The translations under genes were made by a program, and so were the position numbers. The notes below the pieces were generated by a model. The model did not search any database. It was not told the origin of the DNA and worked only from the letters and a program-made list of their open reading frames with translations. A stretch of 64,000 nucleotides of DNA from Trichomonas vaginalis G3. Lineage: Eukaryota > Parabasalia > Trichomonadida > Trichomonadidae. Shown one piece after another: positions 50,436-59,872 of this stretch. The stretch spans positions 20,751,411-20,815,410 of the forward strand of contig NC_067203.1 in the NCBI RefSeq assembly GCF_026262505.1, written 5' to 3'. The number at the start of each line of letters is the position of its first letter. The first letter of the stretch is position 1.

Positions 50436-50870
50436 ATGTCCGACTACATTTACTATGACTCTTTCCCAGAACGTTTCCGTGAACTATTCAAAACTCAAGT
50501 AAAACTGAGAAACATGCATTTTAACAAAGACAGACCCATTGGCGATGAAAGAAACCCTGAATATATTACAATCCCATATGATGCTAAATTTATTGCATAC
50601 ATTCCTTATGGTCGCAGAGGAACGAAAACTCTTTCAACAAAGAACAAAAATTATTTCTGGAGCGATGAAGAAAATTGCCTTATCTACATAAATGCATACT
50701 TAAATAAAGCTACATATTGTACAAAAGAAGGTTGGACTGGATTTGAGCTCTACATATACGACGACGATGGAAACAGACGCCGTGTATACCCATACGATAA
50801 TATGTACCATTGTTTTCATCAAGCATTAAACGAATACATAGTCAGTAAGGGTCTCATCCCTGTTGAGTAG
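50436..50870 (+). CDS. Polinton small protein, unknown, 144 aa
   Basis: It begins MSDYIYYDSFPERFRELFKT and is Tyr-rich throughout, with many basic residues. No domain was recognised. It is the outermost gene of the element on the left, read towards the capsid genes, and ends just before a hairpin module that separates it from the converging gene at 51012. Confidence 0.55.
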   Translation: MSDYIYYDSFPERFRELFKTQVKLRNMHFNKDRPIGDERNPEYITIPYDAKFIAYIPYGRRGTKTLSTKNKNYFWSDEENCLIYINAYLNKATYCTKEGWTGFELYIYDDDGNRRRVYPYDNMYHCFHQALNEYIVSKGLIPVE

Positions 50871-50950
50871 ATATGCTTTATTTTTGTTCCCACATTTATA
50901 TAAAAATTAATGATATCACCACCCTCACACGTATGAAAACATAGCACAAA

Positions 50951-50998
50951 AATAAATTTAGGTGAAGTGGTGAGATCTCACCTCTTTTTTCACCCTGT
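50951..50998. repeat. Polinton hairpin module, copy A
   Basis: Inner palindrome GGTGAGATCTCACC (50969-50982), outer arm AGGTGA (50960-50965) with a TTTCACC partner downstream. It lies between the 3' ends of two converging genes. Confidence 0.9.
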
Positions 50999-51011
50999 TG
51001 AATTCATTGCT

Positions 51012-51248
51012 TTATAACTCTCTTCCTTTCTCCAACTCTTCTAACTTCTTCTTAAGTTCAGCAATGTTGTCCTCATGAAGTTTAATCTTTCTCAAAATTC
51101 CTTCTTTATCTAATGGTTGCTTTATCTTTCTAAACTGAACTCTACCATCCTTCATAGTATGAATGTAAAAACCTTCTGGAATAGTTCCTGATTTAATGTA
51201 TTCTACCAAAAACTTTTGTTTCATTGCTTCAGTGACTTTAGTCGTCAT
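51012..51248 (-). CDS. Polinton small coiled-coil protein
   Basis: 78 residues from the ATG at 51248 (MTTKVTEAMKQKF). The middle GFYIHTMKDGRVQFRKIKQP is followed by a predicted coiled coil (LRKIKLHEDNIAELKKKLEE). The middle segment resembles PFYYVSQSKDGKIYVRKRKV of the element's protein at 53369-53803, so the two share a small domain. It lies downstream of, and on the same strand as, the capsid genes. Confidence 0.55.
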   Translation of the reverse strand: MTTKVTEAMKQKFLVEYIKSGTIPEGFYIHTMKDGRVQFRKIKQPLDKEGILRKIKLHEDNIAELKKKLEELEKGREL

Positions 51249-51295
51249 TTCAATCAAATAAAAATTTTAATATTAAATAAAAATAACGTTATTTT

Positions 51296-51736
51296 TCAGT
51301 AAGGAAACGCAGGAGTTTTACGATTTATTTGAGGAGTAGGTTCTGGTTTAAATGTTGGAGTCGGTTTAGGAGTTGACTTTTGAACAGGAGTTTGTACTTC
51401 CATAGGTTCAGGAGTCATTGAAGGTTTTGCTTGTGAAGGTGTTGGAGTTTGTTTAACTTCAGCTACTTCAGTATTATTTACAACATTTGCTTTATTTCTT
51501 TTCAACATCATAACTGCTCCTGCTGTAGCTAGCAAACCTAGTGGGAGACCATATTTTATATAAGGACTTGACCAAATGCTATTTTTGACAGGAGCTGGTG
51601 GAACACCTAACCTTGGTGAGACTGCTCTTTGCCATTGTGCAGCTCGTAAGAAATATTCAATAGGTGCTCCATAATCGTTTGGTAAAGTTTGTTTCATAGA
51701 TGGTGAAGGTTCACGAGAGCTTGATGAAGAACTCAT
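51296..51736 (-). CDS. Polinton membrane protein with Pro-rich tail
   Basis: 146 residues: Ser-rich start (MSSSSSSREPSPS), one membrane segment at about residues 62-80 (YGLPLGLLATAGAVMML) followed by basic residues, then a Pro/Thr/Lys-rich tail with repeated PTPxxxP. It lies directly downstream of the major capsid gene (30-base gap), which suggests a virion- or membrane-associated role. The family is unknown. Confidence 0.6.
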   Translation of the reverse strand: MSSSSSSREPSPSMKQTLPNDYGAPIEYFLRAAQWQRAVSPRLGVPPAPVKNSIWSSPYIKYGLPLGLLATAGAVMMLKRNKANVVNNTEVAEVKQTPTPSQAKPSMTPEPMEVQTPVQKSTPKPTPTFKPEPTPQINRKTPAFPY

Positions 51737-51766
51737 TTATAAGCTTTAAAAATAAACGTTCATCCT

Positions 51767-53341
51767 TTATTCCTCACTGTCGTCCGTAGCTAAGTTATAG
51801 TCATCTAATCTTATTATTGGGATTCCATTAGCACGCACCTGAATGGCAAAGCAACAATCCCTCATAAATCCAATAAGTGGCTTTGGTACGTTTTCAGTTG
51901 CTAGTTCAATAGGTCCTTTAACAGACAATTTGTATGTTATTGGAGCAGTAGATGTTTGACCTTGCTGGAAGCAAAAGTCCACTTCTGTTGGAAAACCACA
52001 TAAGAAATGTGTGTTGTCATAGCTATCCCATTTATGTTCCACACTACCATCATCCACCAATGACCTCATAACATCTTCATTAAATCCTATCATATCATTG
52101 TTTGTATTGCAAGCGTTCGCAACCATTTCATAAAATACAGGTCCATATGATTTTTCGGGTTCTGCAGGCATATTTCCATAAGCTCCCATGGAAAGCTGAA
52201 GATATTTAAACTTAGGGTTCTCAAAATTAACATAATAGTTGTCTTTCTTTCTAAATAGTGCCCAAATACTTTTAACATTAATAGGCGTATAAGCTGCTGT
52301 AAATGTTGCACTTGAACTATCTGTATTCTTTGAGAATGAACCGTCCATAGGAATCCAATCCATAACTTTAACAGGAAAACATAAAGCCTCGTTTGTATAA
52401 TGTTCTACAAGTTCTGTATAAATGTTAGGGTCTAAAGAGAATGACTTTGGATGAATGAAACATTCATTAAAATCCATCTTTGTTCGAAATAGTTGCTGGG
52501 TTACAGTTGTAATAGTAACTGTTCCACTAGCTTCTATTGCCTTCGTTATCATAGTGAATGGTTCATTCCATGGAACAAATTTATTTGTCGGTGGATTTGA
52601 ATCTGAAGCAAATGCAACTTTAAGAGTTGGATTGAAAGCAATGATATCATTTACAGATATAGATGTGCATTGTAAGGCGTCGCTACTGAACTTTACTTTA
52701 AGCTGAATGTTTCCTGCAAAAGCTGGAATAAATCGAATAGCTTCTAATGGAAGGAATCTTCTAACAGGAATTCTTAAACGAAGCTTAAAATCAAATGATT
52801 TTCCTGCTGTAATTGGACCACTAACAATTTGTCCTGTTCTACATGTTCCCGAATGACTCCATACATCTTCATGTCGAGTCTTTGAGAAAACATCTACTTT
52901 CTTTATTTGTTCGGTAGTTTGTGAGTTTGAAGTTATATATGCTTCTTCTCTTGCGTTGTCTTGAGAATATACGATACGACCATTTGCAAGGATTTGATAT
53001 CCAGCAACTGCATAGAAAGCGTCATCGAAACCAATCCAAAATCCTGGTGGGTTTGTTTTATTGGAACCTGAACCAATTTCTTTATCTACAATAAATTGAC
53101 CTTCCATTTTATACGTAATGAATGTATTGTAAAGGTCCAACATATTTTCACCAGGAGGTGAGAGATGGAATGTTACCCATGTGTTATCTTTAGCAGTTCC
53201 AGGTTGTGATGGAATCTTTGCGTCAGAATATTTTCTATTAGTGTCACCAATTTGAACTGCATTGTCTATGATATCGAAATATGAGCGAATCTGATGAATA
53301 TGCTCTGCTGGAGTAAATTCGTTTAACTGTTCGTTCTGCAT
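51767..53341 (-). CDS. Polinton major capsid protein
   Basis: 524 residues, whole-looking and of normal length for Polinton major capsid proteins (double jelly roll). Supporting features are the beta-rich composition, TWVTFHLSPPGENMLDLYNT near the start, IPVRRFLPLEAIRFIPAFAG in the middle and IPIIRLDDYNLA near the end. Its position between a small membrane protein and the minor capsid region agrees. The ATG at 53341 is in frame. The call rests on genomic context and overall pattern. Confidence 0.75.
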   Translation of the reverse strand: MQNEQLNEFTPAEHIHQIRSYFDIIDNAVQIGDTNRKYSDAKIPSQPGTAKDNTWVTFHLSPPGENMLDLYNTFITYKMEGQFIVDKEIGSGSNKTNPPGFWIGFDDAFYAVAGYQILANGRIVYSQDNAREEAYITSNSQTTEQIKKVDVFSKTRHEDVWSHSGTCRTGQIVSGPITAGKSFDFKLRLRIPVRRFLPLEAIRFIPAFAGNIQLKVKFSSDALQCTSISVNDIIAFNPTLKVAFASDSNPPTNKFVPWNEPFTMITKAIEASGTVTITTVTQQLFRTKMDFNECFIHPKSFSLDPNIYTELVEHYTNEALCFPVKVMDWIPMDGSFSKNTDSSSATFTAAYTPINVKSIWALFRKKDNYYVNFENPKFKYLQLSMGAYGNMPAEPEKSYGPVFYEMVANACNTNNDMIGFNEDVMRSLVDDGSVEHKWDSYDNTHFLCGFPTEVDFCFQQGQTSTAPITYKLSVKGPIELATENVPKPLIGFMRDCCFAIQVRANGIPIIRLDDYNLATDDSEE

Positions 53342-53368
53342 GTATTTACTTCAGATAAAAATATCTAT

Positions 53369-53803
53369 TTACTTCATTATTCTCACTCTTCTTCTTGGCA
53401 TTCGTGGTGGAAGTTGTTTCTTGACATTTTCAATGAACTGTGCATTCTCTTTTGTCTCAACTTCTTTCACTGGTGGGTCAGGGTTCTTTGACTCGGTTTG
53501 TTTTTCAATGAAATTCACGAACTTTGCAATAAGCTCTTGGTTCGTTATTGAAAGTACATCTGGCTTCTTTTCTTCTGGTTCTATTGACTTTTCAGTTTGA
53601 ACAGAAGGTTTTATATGGGCTTCGTGGACTTCACCCTTATCATACACCTTAATGTTGTCGCTTTCTGCATTCGCTAATGGAACCTTTCTTTTTCTTACGT
53701 ATATTTTACCATCTTTACTCTGACTTACGTAATAGAAAGGATGTTGTATTCCTCTTGCGTCATTTAATATAATAGACTCTCGCTCTGATTTTGACAAGCT
53801 CAT
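53369..53803 (-). CDS. Polinton small basic protein with a KDG motif
   Basis: 144 residues. The N-terminal 50 residues include PFYYVSQSKDGKIYVRKRKV, shared in pattern with the protein at 51012-51248. The rest is charged and probably disordered, ending in a very basic tail (PPRMPRRRVRIMK), as in DNA-associated virion proteins. It is 27 bases upstream of the major capsid gene on the same strand. Confidence 0.55.
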   Translation of the reverse strand: MSLSKSERESIILNDARGIQHPFYYVSQSKDGKIYVRKRKVPLANAESDNIKVYDKGEVHEAHIKPSVQTEKSIEPEEKKPDVLSITNQELIAKFVNFIEKQTESKNPDPPVKEVETKENAQFIENVKKQLPPRMPRRRVRIMK

Positions 53804-53848
53804 TTTACATCGGTTAAAGTTTTAATTTTGTTTTTTATCTGCAGTCAA

Positions 53849-54112
53849 ATGACTCAGACAAGCCCTACGGACAAGACCCAAGGGGTCATAGATGTTGAAG
53901 CATTGAAGAAAGAAATTCGTGAGCAAATTTTATCCGAACTGAAGGAACAAAAACAAGAACAAAAGCCAGAGAGACCAAAGAGAAAACTTAGTGAAAAACA
54001 ACTTGCTGCATTAGCTGCTGGAAGACAAAAGAACCCACGTTTGCTGGCGAAGAAAGCTAGAGAAGAAGCAAAAGCTAAAGCTAGAGAAGAAGCTGAAGCA
54101 AAGAAAGAGTAA
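53849..54112 (+). CDS. Polinton small Lys/Ala/Glu-rich protein
   Basis: 87 residues from the ATG at 53849 (MTQTSPTDKTQGV). It is strongly helical and charged: EALKKEIREQILSELKEQKQ and, after KRKLSEKQLAALAAGRQKN, an Ala/Lys/Glu repeat tail. A basic DNA-binding or packaging role is possible but not shown. It is divergent from the gene at 53369 and reads into the minor capsid gene. Confidence 0.55.
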   Translation: MTQTSPTDKTQGVIDVEALKKEIREQILSELKEQKQEQKPERPKRKLSEKQLAALAAGRQKNPRLLAKKAREEAKAKAREEAEAKKE

Positions 54113-54136
54113 ATGGTTTATTTTTATCCGAATTAA

Positions 54137-54994
54137 ATGTATAGACAAATACCTTTATCTGTTGCGTTCAGTAGTGAAAACCCTGACGTCAAAATAAAGG
54201 GGAACAGAGTAACGTTTAAGTTTCCAACAGACTGGATTGTGAACATAAATGAAGAGAAGTACATTGGCATAACATCTATGTATATAACACGTGCTTTCAG
54301 AAAGGTTGACTTTATACTTCAAGTCGAGATAGAAAATGACGAACAGTCTTTAAGCGCCCAAAACATTCACATATACAAATACTTTAAAGACGATACAATA
54401 TTGCAACAATGTATGATTTCATTTAATGAGATGTTCGAGAAAAAGTTCAACATTGAAGTACAAACTTTACAGCCTTTACGTGAGTTTCTTGCACAACTGA
54501 AAGAAGAAGGTAGTCAGCCACAACTTATAGACTTTCATTATGAATTTAATGAAAATGAAGATGGAACTCATTACTGTCAATTCATTGTATTCTCACCATT
54601 CAATGAAGTCGCTAAAAAGAAAAAAAATCCATTACGTATAAGATTTCAAATCTCTGAACCAAGTGATGATTTCAAAAATGTTTTCAATTATGATGCAATG
54701 CTTCCGAGGAAAAATGAATTTTCCGAAATTAGATTTCCAGGTATTTGGGATAGAAAGCAAGCTATATTATATTCAAACTTAAGTAAGGGAGTTGAAAATG
54801 AGTTCATTGGTCATACAAGAACTTCACCACTTCCTAACCCTAAATACTATAAATTAACTGGCTTCAATCGTGAGTTTTGGATAGACATGTTCTCCACTCA
54901 TGACCATAAAGCACCTGTTTTGCTACCTCCAGACCATAAGGACTGTCTCTACATTGAAGCACAACTCTTAAACTCTACCATCGCAGTATTGTAA
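54137..54994 (+). CDS. Polinton minor capsid (penton-like) protein
   Basis: 285 residues, whole-looking. It starts MYRQIPLSVAFSSENPDVKI and has alternating beta strands (NRVTFKFPTDWIVNINEEKY; YIGITSMYITRAF), in keeping with the single jelly-roll minor capsid proteins of Polintons. It lies 24 bases after the small protein at 53849, in the capsid block. The call is by context, length and pattern. Confidence 0.65.
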   Translation: MYRQIPLSVAFSSENPDVKIKGNRVTFKFPTDWIVNINEEKYIGITSMYITRAFRKVDFILQVEIENDEQSLSAQNIHIYKYFKDDTILQQCMISFNEMFEKKFNIEVQTLQPLREFLAQLKEEGSQPQLIDFHYEFNENEDGTHYCQFIVFSPFNEVAKKKKNPLRIRFQISEPSDDFKNVFNYDAMLPRKNEFSEIRFPGIWDRKQAILYSNLSKGVENEFIGHTRTSPLPNPKYYKLTGFNREFWIDMFSTHDHKAPVLLPPDHKDCLYIEAQLLNSTIAVL

Positions 54995-55069
54995 AATCTA
55001 CGCTAGCGGCTTATTTTTATCACGAATGACCTCATTGCTGACAAAAATAAATGACCTCAGAACTTCAAC

Positions 55070-58000
55070 TTACGAATAAAGCTTGTTTTTAGTCGTTATT
55101 GAGAAGTTAAACTTCTCTTCAAAGCAAGGTTGACATGACTTACATAAGTCAAATCCAATCTCTTGACCATCATGAAGTGCTTTGTAAAGTTTCATTAAAC
55201 TGAACTCAGAGTCTTTGTCATATGTTTCCAACAGGTATGTGAATGTTTCTTTATCTTCATTGTATAGCATTGTATAGCTTCAGGAAACATTTCATTAGCT
55301 GTTAAAGCAAGGACGTCTTGTTTGACACCTTTGCAACGTGCATGAAATGCAACTTCATTTAAATCATTCGTGAGTAAGTCTATGTAGGTCTTCTTTCCAC
55401 AAAATATTGACTTGTATGCTAAACTTTGTTTTCCAGGTGTTATTTCTGCGAAGTCAGAATGAAATTGACCAAGGTTCTTTCCTATAAGTTCGCGACCGTA
55501 TCTCTTCTTAAACTCTGCTGCAAGCTTTGGTATGTCTTCATTGAAAATATGCATGCTATCACAGTCCTGGTAGAAGATTTGAAGACCCATATCTTCAGCA
55601 GTACAGAATACTTCACACATTATTCTCTTCGACATAGATAAGATATTAACACCAAGTGGACAGAAGTTAAAGTGTCTGCAAATGCTTTTCGTTAGCTTGA
55701 AAATAGTTTTATCTGAACCATCCAAACCTTCGAACTTCACTATATGGTTGTAGTTTTCTGATGGCATATCTTATAGCATCTTTGTCATTTACTATGGTTA
55801 TTTTTGACTCAATAGGAGATAGAATAGTTTTGCCATAAATACTGTTGAGAATGAGCTTTATATTTTCTTGCAAAGGATTTCCTTCTTTCTTATACTTTAA
55901 CCTTAACTCAAACAACTTTCTTTACTTCATCTCTTATTCTAATATCTCTGTTTCCATCGTAATAGTATCCTTGTAACACTCACATTTGACACCTTGATAT
56001 TTTATGAGGTCTTGTAATGTTATATGGTCAACATACATTAAACAGCAAGTGTTTGAACTTCTGGGAACGTTAAGTTCTGGATTTAGTTCAGGGTCACAAA
56101 CTATTAAAGGAAAGTGTCTATGTATTCCAATCTCTGTTATCTTAATGAGAACAAAGAAGCCGGACATAAACTTTTCACCAATGGGTTCCTTTTGGTCGTC
56201 ATTGAATAAATGTCTCATGAGATACTCTGTGCTTAACATTTCTTTCTTCATAACCTTTGGAATACCTTCTAAAGTATAAAGTCTTGCTATAGCTGATGGA
56301 TATAATGAAACAGCGTCGAAATCAGCAATGAGTTTCTCTTTACTCTTTTGTTTCATGTTATCTGACAGCATACATCTTCCACCTTGAATACAGCGTGAAA
56401 TAAATTCTCTTGGTTTATTTGAGAGGTCATATAAATTTCCATTCGGAAGTACACTCTGTTCTCAAATAATTTGTTAGCAATTGAACAAATACTAACGTAG
56501 TCATAAACGTTTAAATCAAATTCTTTCAATATGTCATTGCGGAACTTAACAAAACCTTCTCTTAAAATTCTTACATCTTGTTTGCAATAAAATGTGCTAT
56601 ACTTTTCTAAGTCGAAGTGGTTCTCATCTATTCTGCAACCTTTGATGGAATCTATGTTTTTTCATGAAGTATCTGCATCCCGGATAAACTTACATGCTTC
56701 AGAAATGACACCAGTTCTGTTGTCATTTGCTAACAAAACACTGCTGTAGTAGTTGTATGGAAATACTTCTTTCGGTCCTGTTTGTAAGTTAAACATAGCA
56801 GGAAATAGTTTAAGCTTCTTATTTATAACACTGTAAGAGTCTTTTATAATAATTGCCCTTCCTTTATATAAGCCAGTTATTTGCATTGTTCGTGAACCTT
56901 TAATGATGGGAGTTCCTTTCACTTCTGTCATGTGTCTTAAGATGAAGTTTATGTCATAACTGAGGTTATGGAAATATATTAAACTCTTGTCAGGAAGTCG
57001 TTCCAAAAATTCTGTTGCACAGTTCTGACCCCAAATGCTTTCACTCACTGAACCATCTTCACTGTCATAACATATGTTAAAAGCTTTATGAAAGCCATCG
57101 GTACTGCACTCAAAGTCAGCAAAGAAAACGTGCTCAGGAATGAACTTGCACTTATTTTTATTTACTTCTTTTGACTCGGCTTTCTTCTTCAGTTGTACAC
57201 AATACTTTGGAGCATATGTCAAATCTTTAAATGGTGCAAGGTTCTGTTTATATAAGTCAGTCGTATATGTGAAAAGTTCTCCATAAGAAATAGGTTCGAA
57301 ATATTTGCACTCCCACAATGTTTTCATAACATCCCATAACGGTGTTGTTCTATCATAACGAACTACATATTTATCTTCTCTCTTTGTATAAATCTTCATT
57401 TGTTTCTCAATGTTCATTCCACCACAAGCTTTGAGAATTTCTTTGTAATTTCTGACGAAATATGTTGTCATTGGTAATCTTTCATTTAGCATGTAGTGGT
57501 CTTCAACAAGAAGTAAGTCAATAGTTCTAACAGTTTCACATTCTTTTGGTATGTATCTCTTTATTTCATTATGTCTTGAGTCATTGAAATAACCAATGGT
57601 AACATTAAATGCTATACCTGTTGCGTCAGAAATTTCTTGTACTTTACTTTGAGGAAAGTCTCTAACACGAATGACTTCTCTCATGTGGTCAATAGTTTCT
57701 TCATTTACTCCAGCCTGAATGCAAGCATAAACGAAACAATTGTCTTCTGTCATAAGTGTTGCAGTTCTTTTGTTCAGTTCATTGAAGATTTGGTAGCGCT
57801 CAAGATTTATAGGTAATGTGCAAAGATACTTCCAGAACTGACCGCTTCTCTTCTTATAAAACTTCTTTTCACCATTATCTTTCCAAAAGCTTTCTATAAG
57901 TGCTGGGTTTCCTGTTTGCTTAAGAGCTTCCAAAATGGCTTTCTGGTCATTTGTCAGTGTGCTTTCATCTCTATATGGTCTCTTTTTTGGTTTGCCTTTC

Positions 58001-58839
58001 TTTACATCTGACATCGTTAAGCCTTCATATTCTGTTAAATCATACATCTTTATTTCAGTAAGATTCTTTATGTTTGTCAAGAAGAAGTCATAGTGCATTT
58101 CAACAATACCTGCAGCATTTGCTTCTATCTCTGATATAAAGTTCTCCTTCAAGAGCTGATGTAGTAATGTTCCAATATTATTGAGGTTTAACGTAGAACA
58201 TTCATACTTTCCACCAAGTTTATAACATACCATCCATCTTTGTTGGGAGTTTATTTTAATCTTCTCTAAGAGTCTCATGAAAACCTTACCGAAATGTTTG
58301 TGTAAGTAGTCTCTGTTTGGTTCATCTAAAGCTTCGATGTTAAAGTCAATGAGTCTATTGCCTGACTTCACATTTCTCTTCCTATTCTCTTCATCTTTCT
58401 TTAACCATCTCTCACCTTCTTTTGGTTTGTCGTCAATGGAACGAATGACATCGTTAGCTTTGCGAACTTGTTCTATAGCACTTTTAAACATCTCTCTTCT
58501 CTGTTGTTTCAGTGTGTCGTCTCTTCTTCTTGTTTCACCAACGTTTGCATTTGTTATGTCAAACATTTCTCTTCTTACTTCATGAGGTACTGAACGTCTA
58601 TGATATAAGTCAATAGCAATGTCATTTAAAGGAAATGCTCTTGCATGGACTTCGTCCTCGCCGCGTTGCGGCTTTATGAACTCATGAATTCTATCATAAC
58701 TTATTGCACCATTATAGTCATTGAGGATGTCAGCGAGTGCTTTTTTGTTTGTTGCGTAATGTTTTGCTACTTCTATGTTAGCTTCTGTAAGAAGTTGTTT
58801 TATTTCCGAGTGTTCTAACTTAGACAACTTCCGATACAT
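55070..58839 (-). pseudogene. Polinton protein-primed DNA polymerase B, broken
   Basis: A family-B, protein-primed polymerase gene on the minus strand, broken by about four breaks. Visible parts, from the N-terminal side, are a long region with an OTU-like Cys/His pattern (DNCFVYACIQAG ... DHYML), the exonuclease motifs FFADFEC and FHNLSYDINFIL, and polymerase motifs SLYPSA, NSIYGK and DCDS. This order is that of Polinton polymerases, which replicate the element's DNA. The gene begins at the ATG at 58839. No single break is described here. Confidence 0.85.
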
Positions 58840-58928
58840 CTTTAGTAGGAAATAAAAAAATATTTTTTGAAAAAATTAGATTAGATTTTTTAAGTTATTT
58901 TTCAAAATAATTTAATATTTTTATTTTA

Positions 58929-59402
58929 ATGAAACACATGCAAGATTGCAAGTTCTTTTCATACAATGCTCTCGCTACTGCCATCAAGAATGAGTTCAAT
59001 AATGCTTCAAATGTTAATGTTATCTTTAACAAGAAGTTTGTGAAAGAATCTAAGTTTGGTCAGTATGTCAGACCATTAGCTATCGTCATTGACCGCAAAC
59101 GTTATACTTCACAAGAGTTAGCAGTAGTTTTGAAACAAAAGAGTTTCTTCGTGAATGTCAAAGATACACACTATACTGTTATAAAGAACTCTAACATTGA
59201 CTTCTTCAGTATTGCTTTAAATCTTTCCGAACAGAAAGAATATAAGAAGGGTGAAACAAATGTGAAATATTATCCTTCATCTCTGAAGACAATAACGAAC
59301 AAAGATGTTATACAGAAATTCTTACCAAAGGTTGAAGAAGCTTCTATTGACATTGACGAAGGAAGTGAAATGGTTGAAGAAATAGACCCTGAAGCTATTT
59401 AA
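58929..59402 (+). CDS. Polinton protein of unknown function, 157 aa
   Basis: It begins MKHMQDCKFFSYNALATAIK. It has alternating helices and strands (YVRPLAIVIDRKRYTSQELA; SFFVNVKDTHYTVIKNSNID) and an acidic C-terminus (EEASIDIDEGSEMVEEIDPE). I recognise no family. It is divergent from the polymerase gene with 89 bases between the starts, so both promoters lie in that AT-rich gap. Confidence 0.6.
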   Translation: MKHMQDCKFFSYNALATAIKNEFNNASNVNVIFNKKFVKESKFGQYVRPLAIVIDRKRYTSQELAVVLKQKSFFVNVKDTHYTVIKNSNIDFFSIALNLSEQKEYKKGETNVKYYPSSLKTITNKDVIQKFLPKVEEASIDIDEGSEMVEEIDPEAI

Positions 59403-59519
59403 GCAAAAATATATTTTTGAATAACTGATGGTGTCACTACGTCACCATGTCACCAGGTTAATTAACTTCTCTGAAAAATGATGACAACATGACATTTTGA
59501 CAACATGGAGAGATTAATG

Positions 59520-59700
59520 CAAAAATGAATGTTATCGTTTATGTTATCGTTAATGTTATCGTTTATGTTATCGTTAATGTTATCGTTAATGTTATCAGTG
59601 TCGAACATAATTGACATGGAGCATTTATGTTATCGTTAATGTTATCGTTAATGTTATCGTTAATGTTATCAGTGTCGAACATAATTGACGTAGGATTCAT
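59520..59700. repeat. 12-bp tandem repeats in two blocks
   Basis: Units of ATGTTATCGTTA (with TTT/TTA variants) fill about 59525-59597 and 59626-59671. Each block is followed by the same CAGTGTCGAACATAATTGAC segment, so the whole is a duplication of about 100 bases. Confidence 0.9.
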
Positions 59701-59800
59701 GACTTCTTCGTAAATGAGTGTAAATATAGCACAAAAATATATTTTAGGTGAAGAGGTGAGATCTCACCCGTTTTTTCACCTCTTTTTTCACCTCATTCTC
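59701..59800. repeat. Polinton hairpin module, copy B
   Basis: The first 25 bases are identical to 246-270 of the left-edge element. The core GGTGAGATCTCACC (59755-59768) follows, then TTTTTTCACCTC repeats that pair with the AGGTGAAGAGG arm. It separates two converging genes. Confidence 0.9.
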
Positions 59801-59807
59801 TCTTCGT

Positions 59808-59872
59808 TAATGTTGTCGTGACTTCATCATTAATGTTGTCGTGACTTCATCATTAATGTTGTCGTGACTTCA
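59808..59872. repeat. Short tandem repeat after hairpin copy B
   Basis: Three units of about 23 bases containing TTAATGTTGTCGTGACTTCA. The last runs up to the 3' end of the KilA-N gene. Confidence 0.85.
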
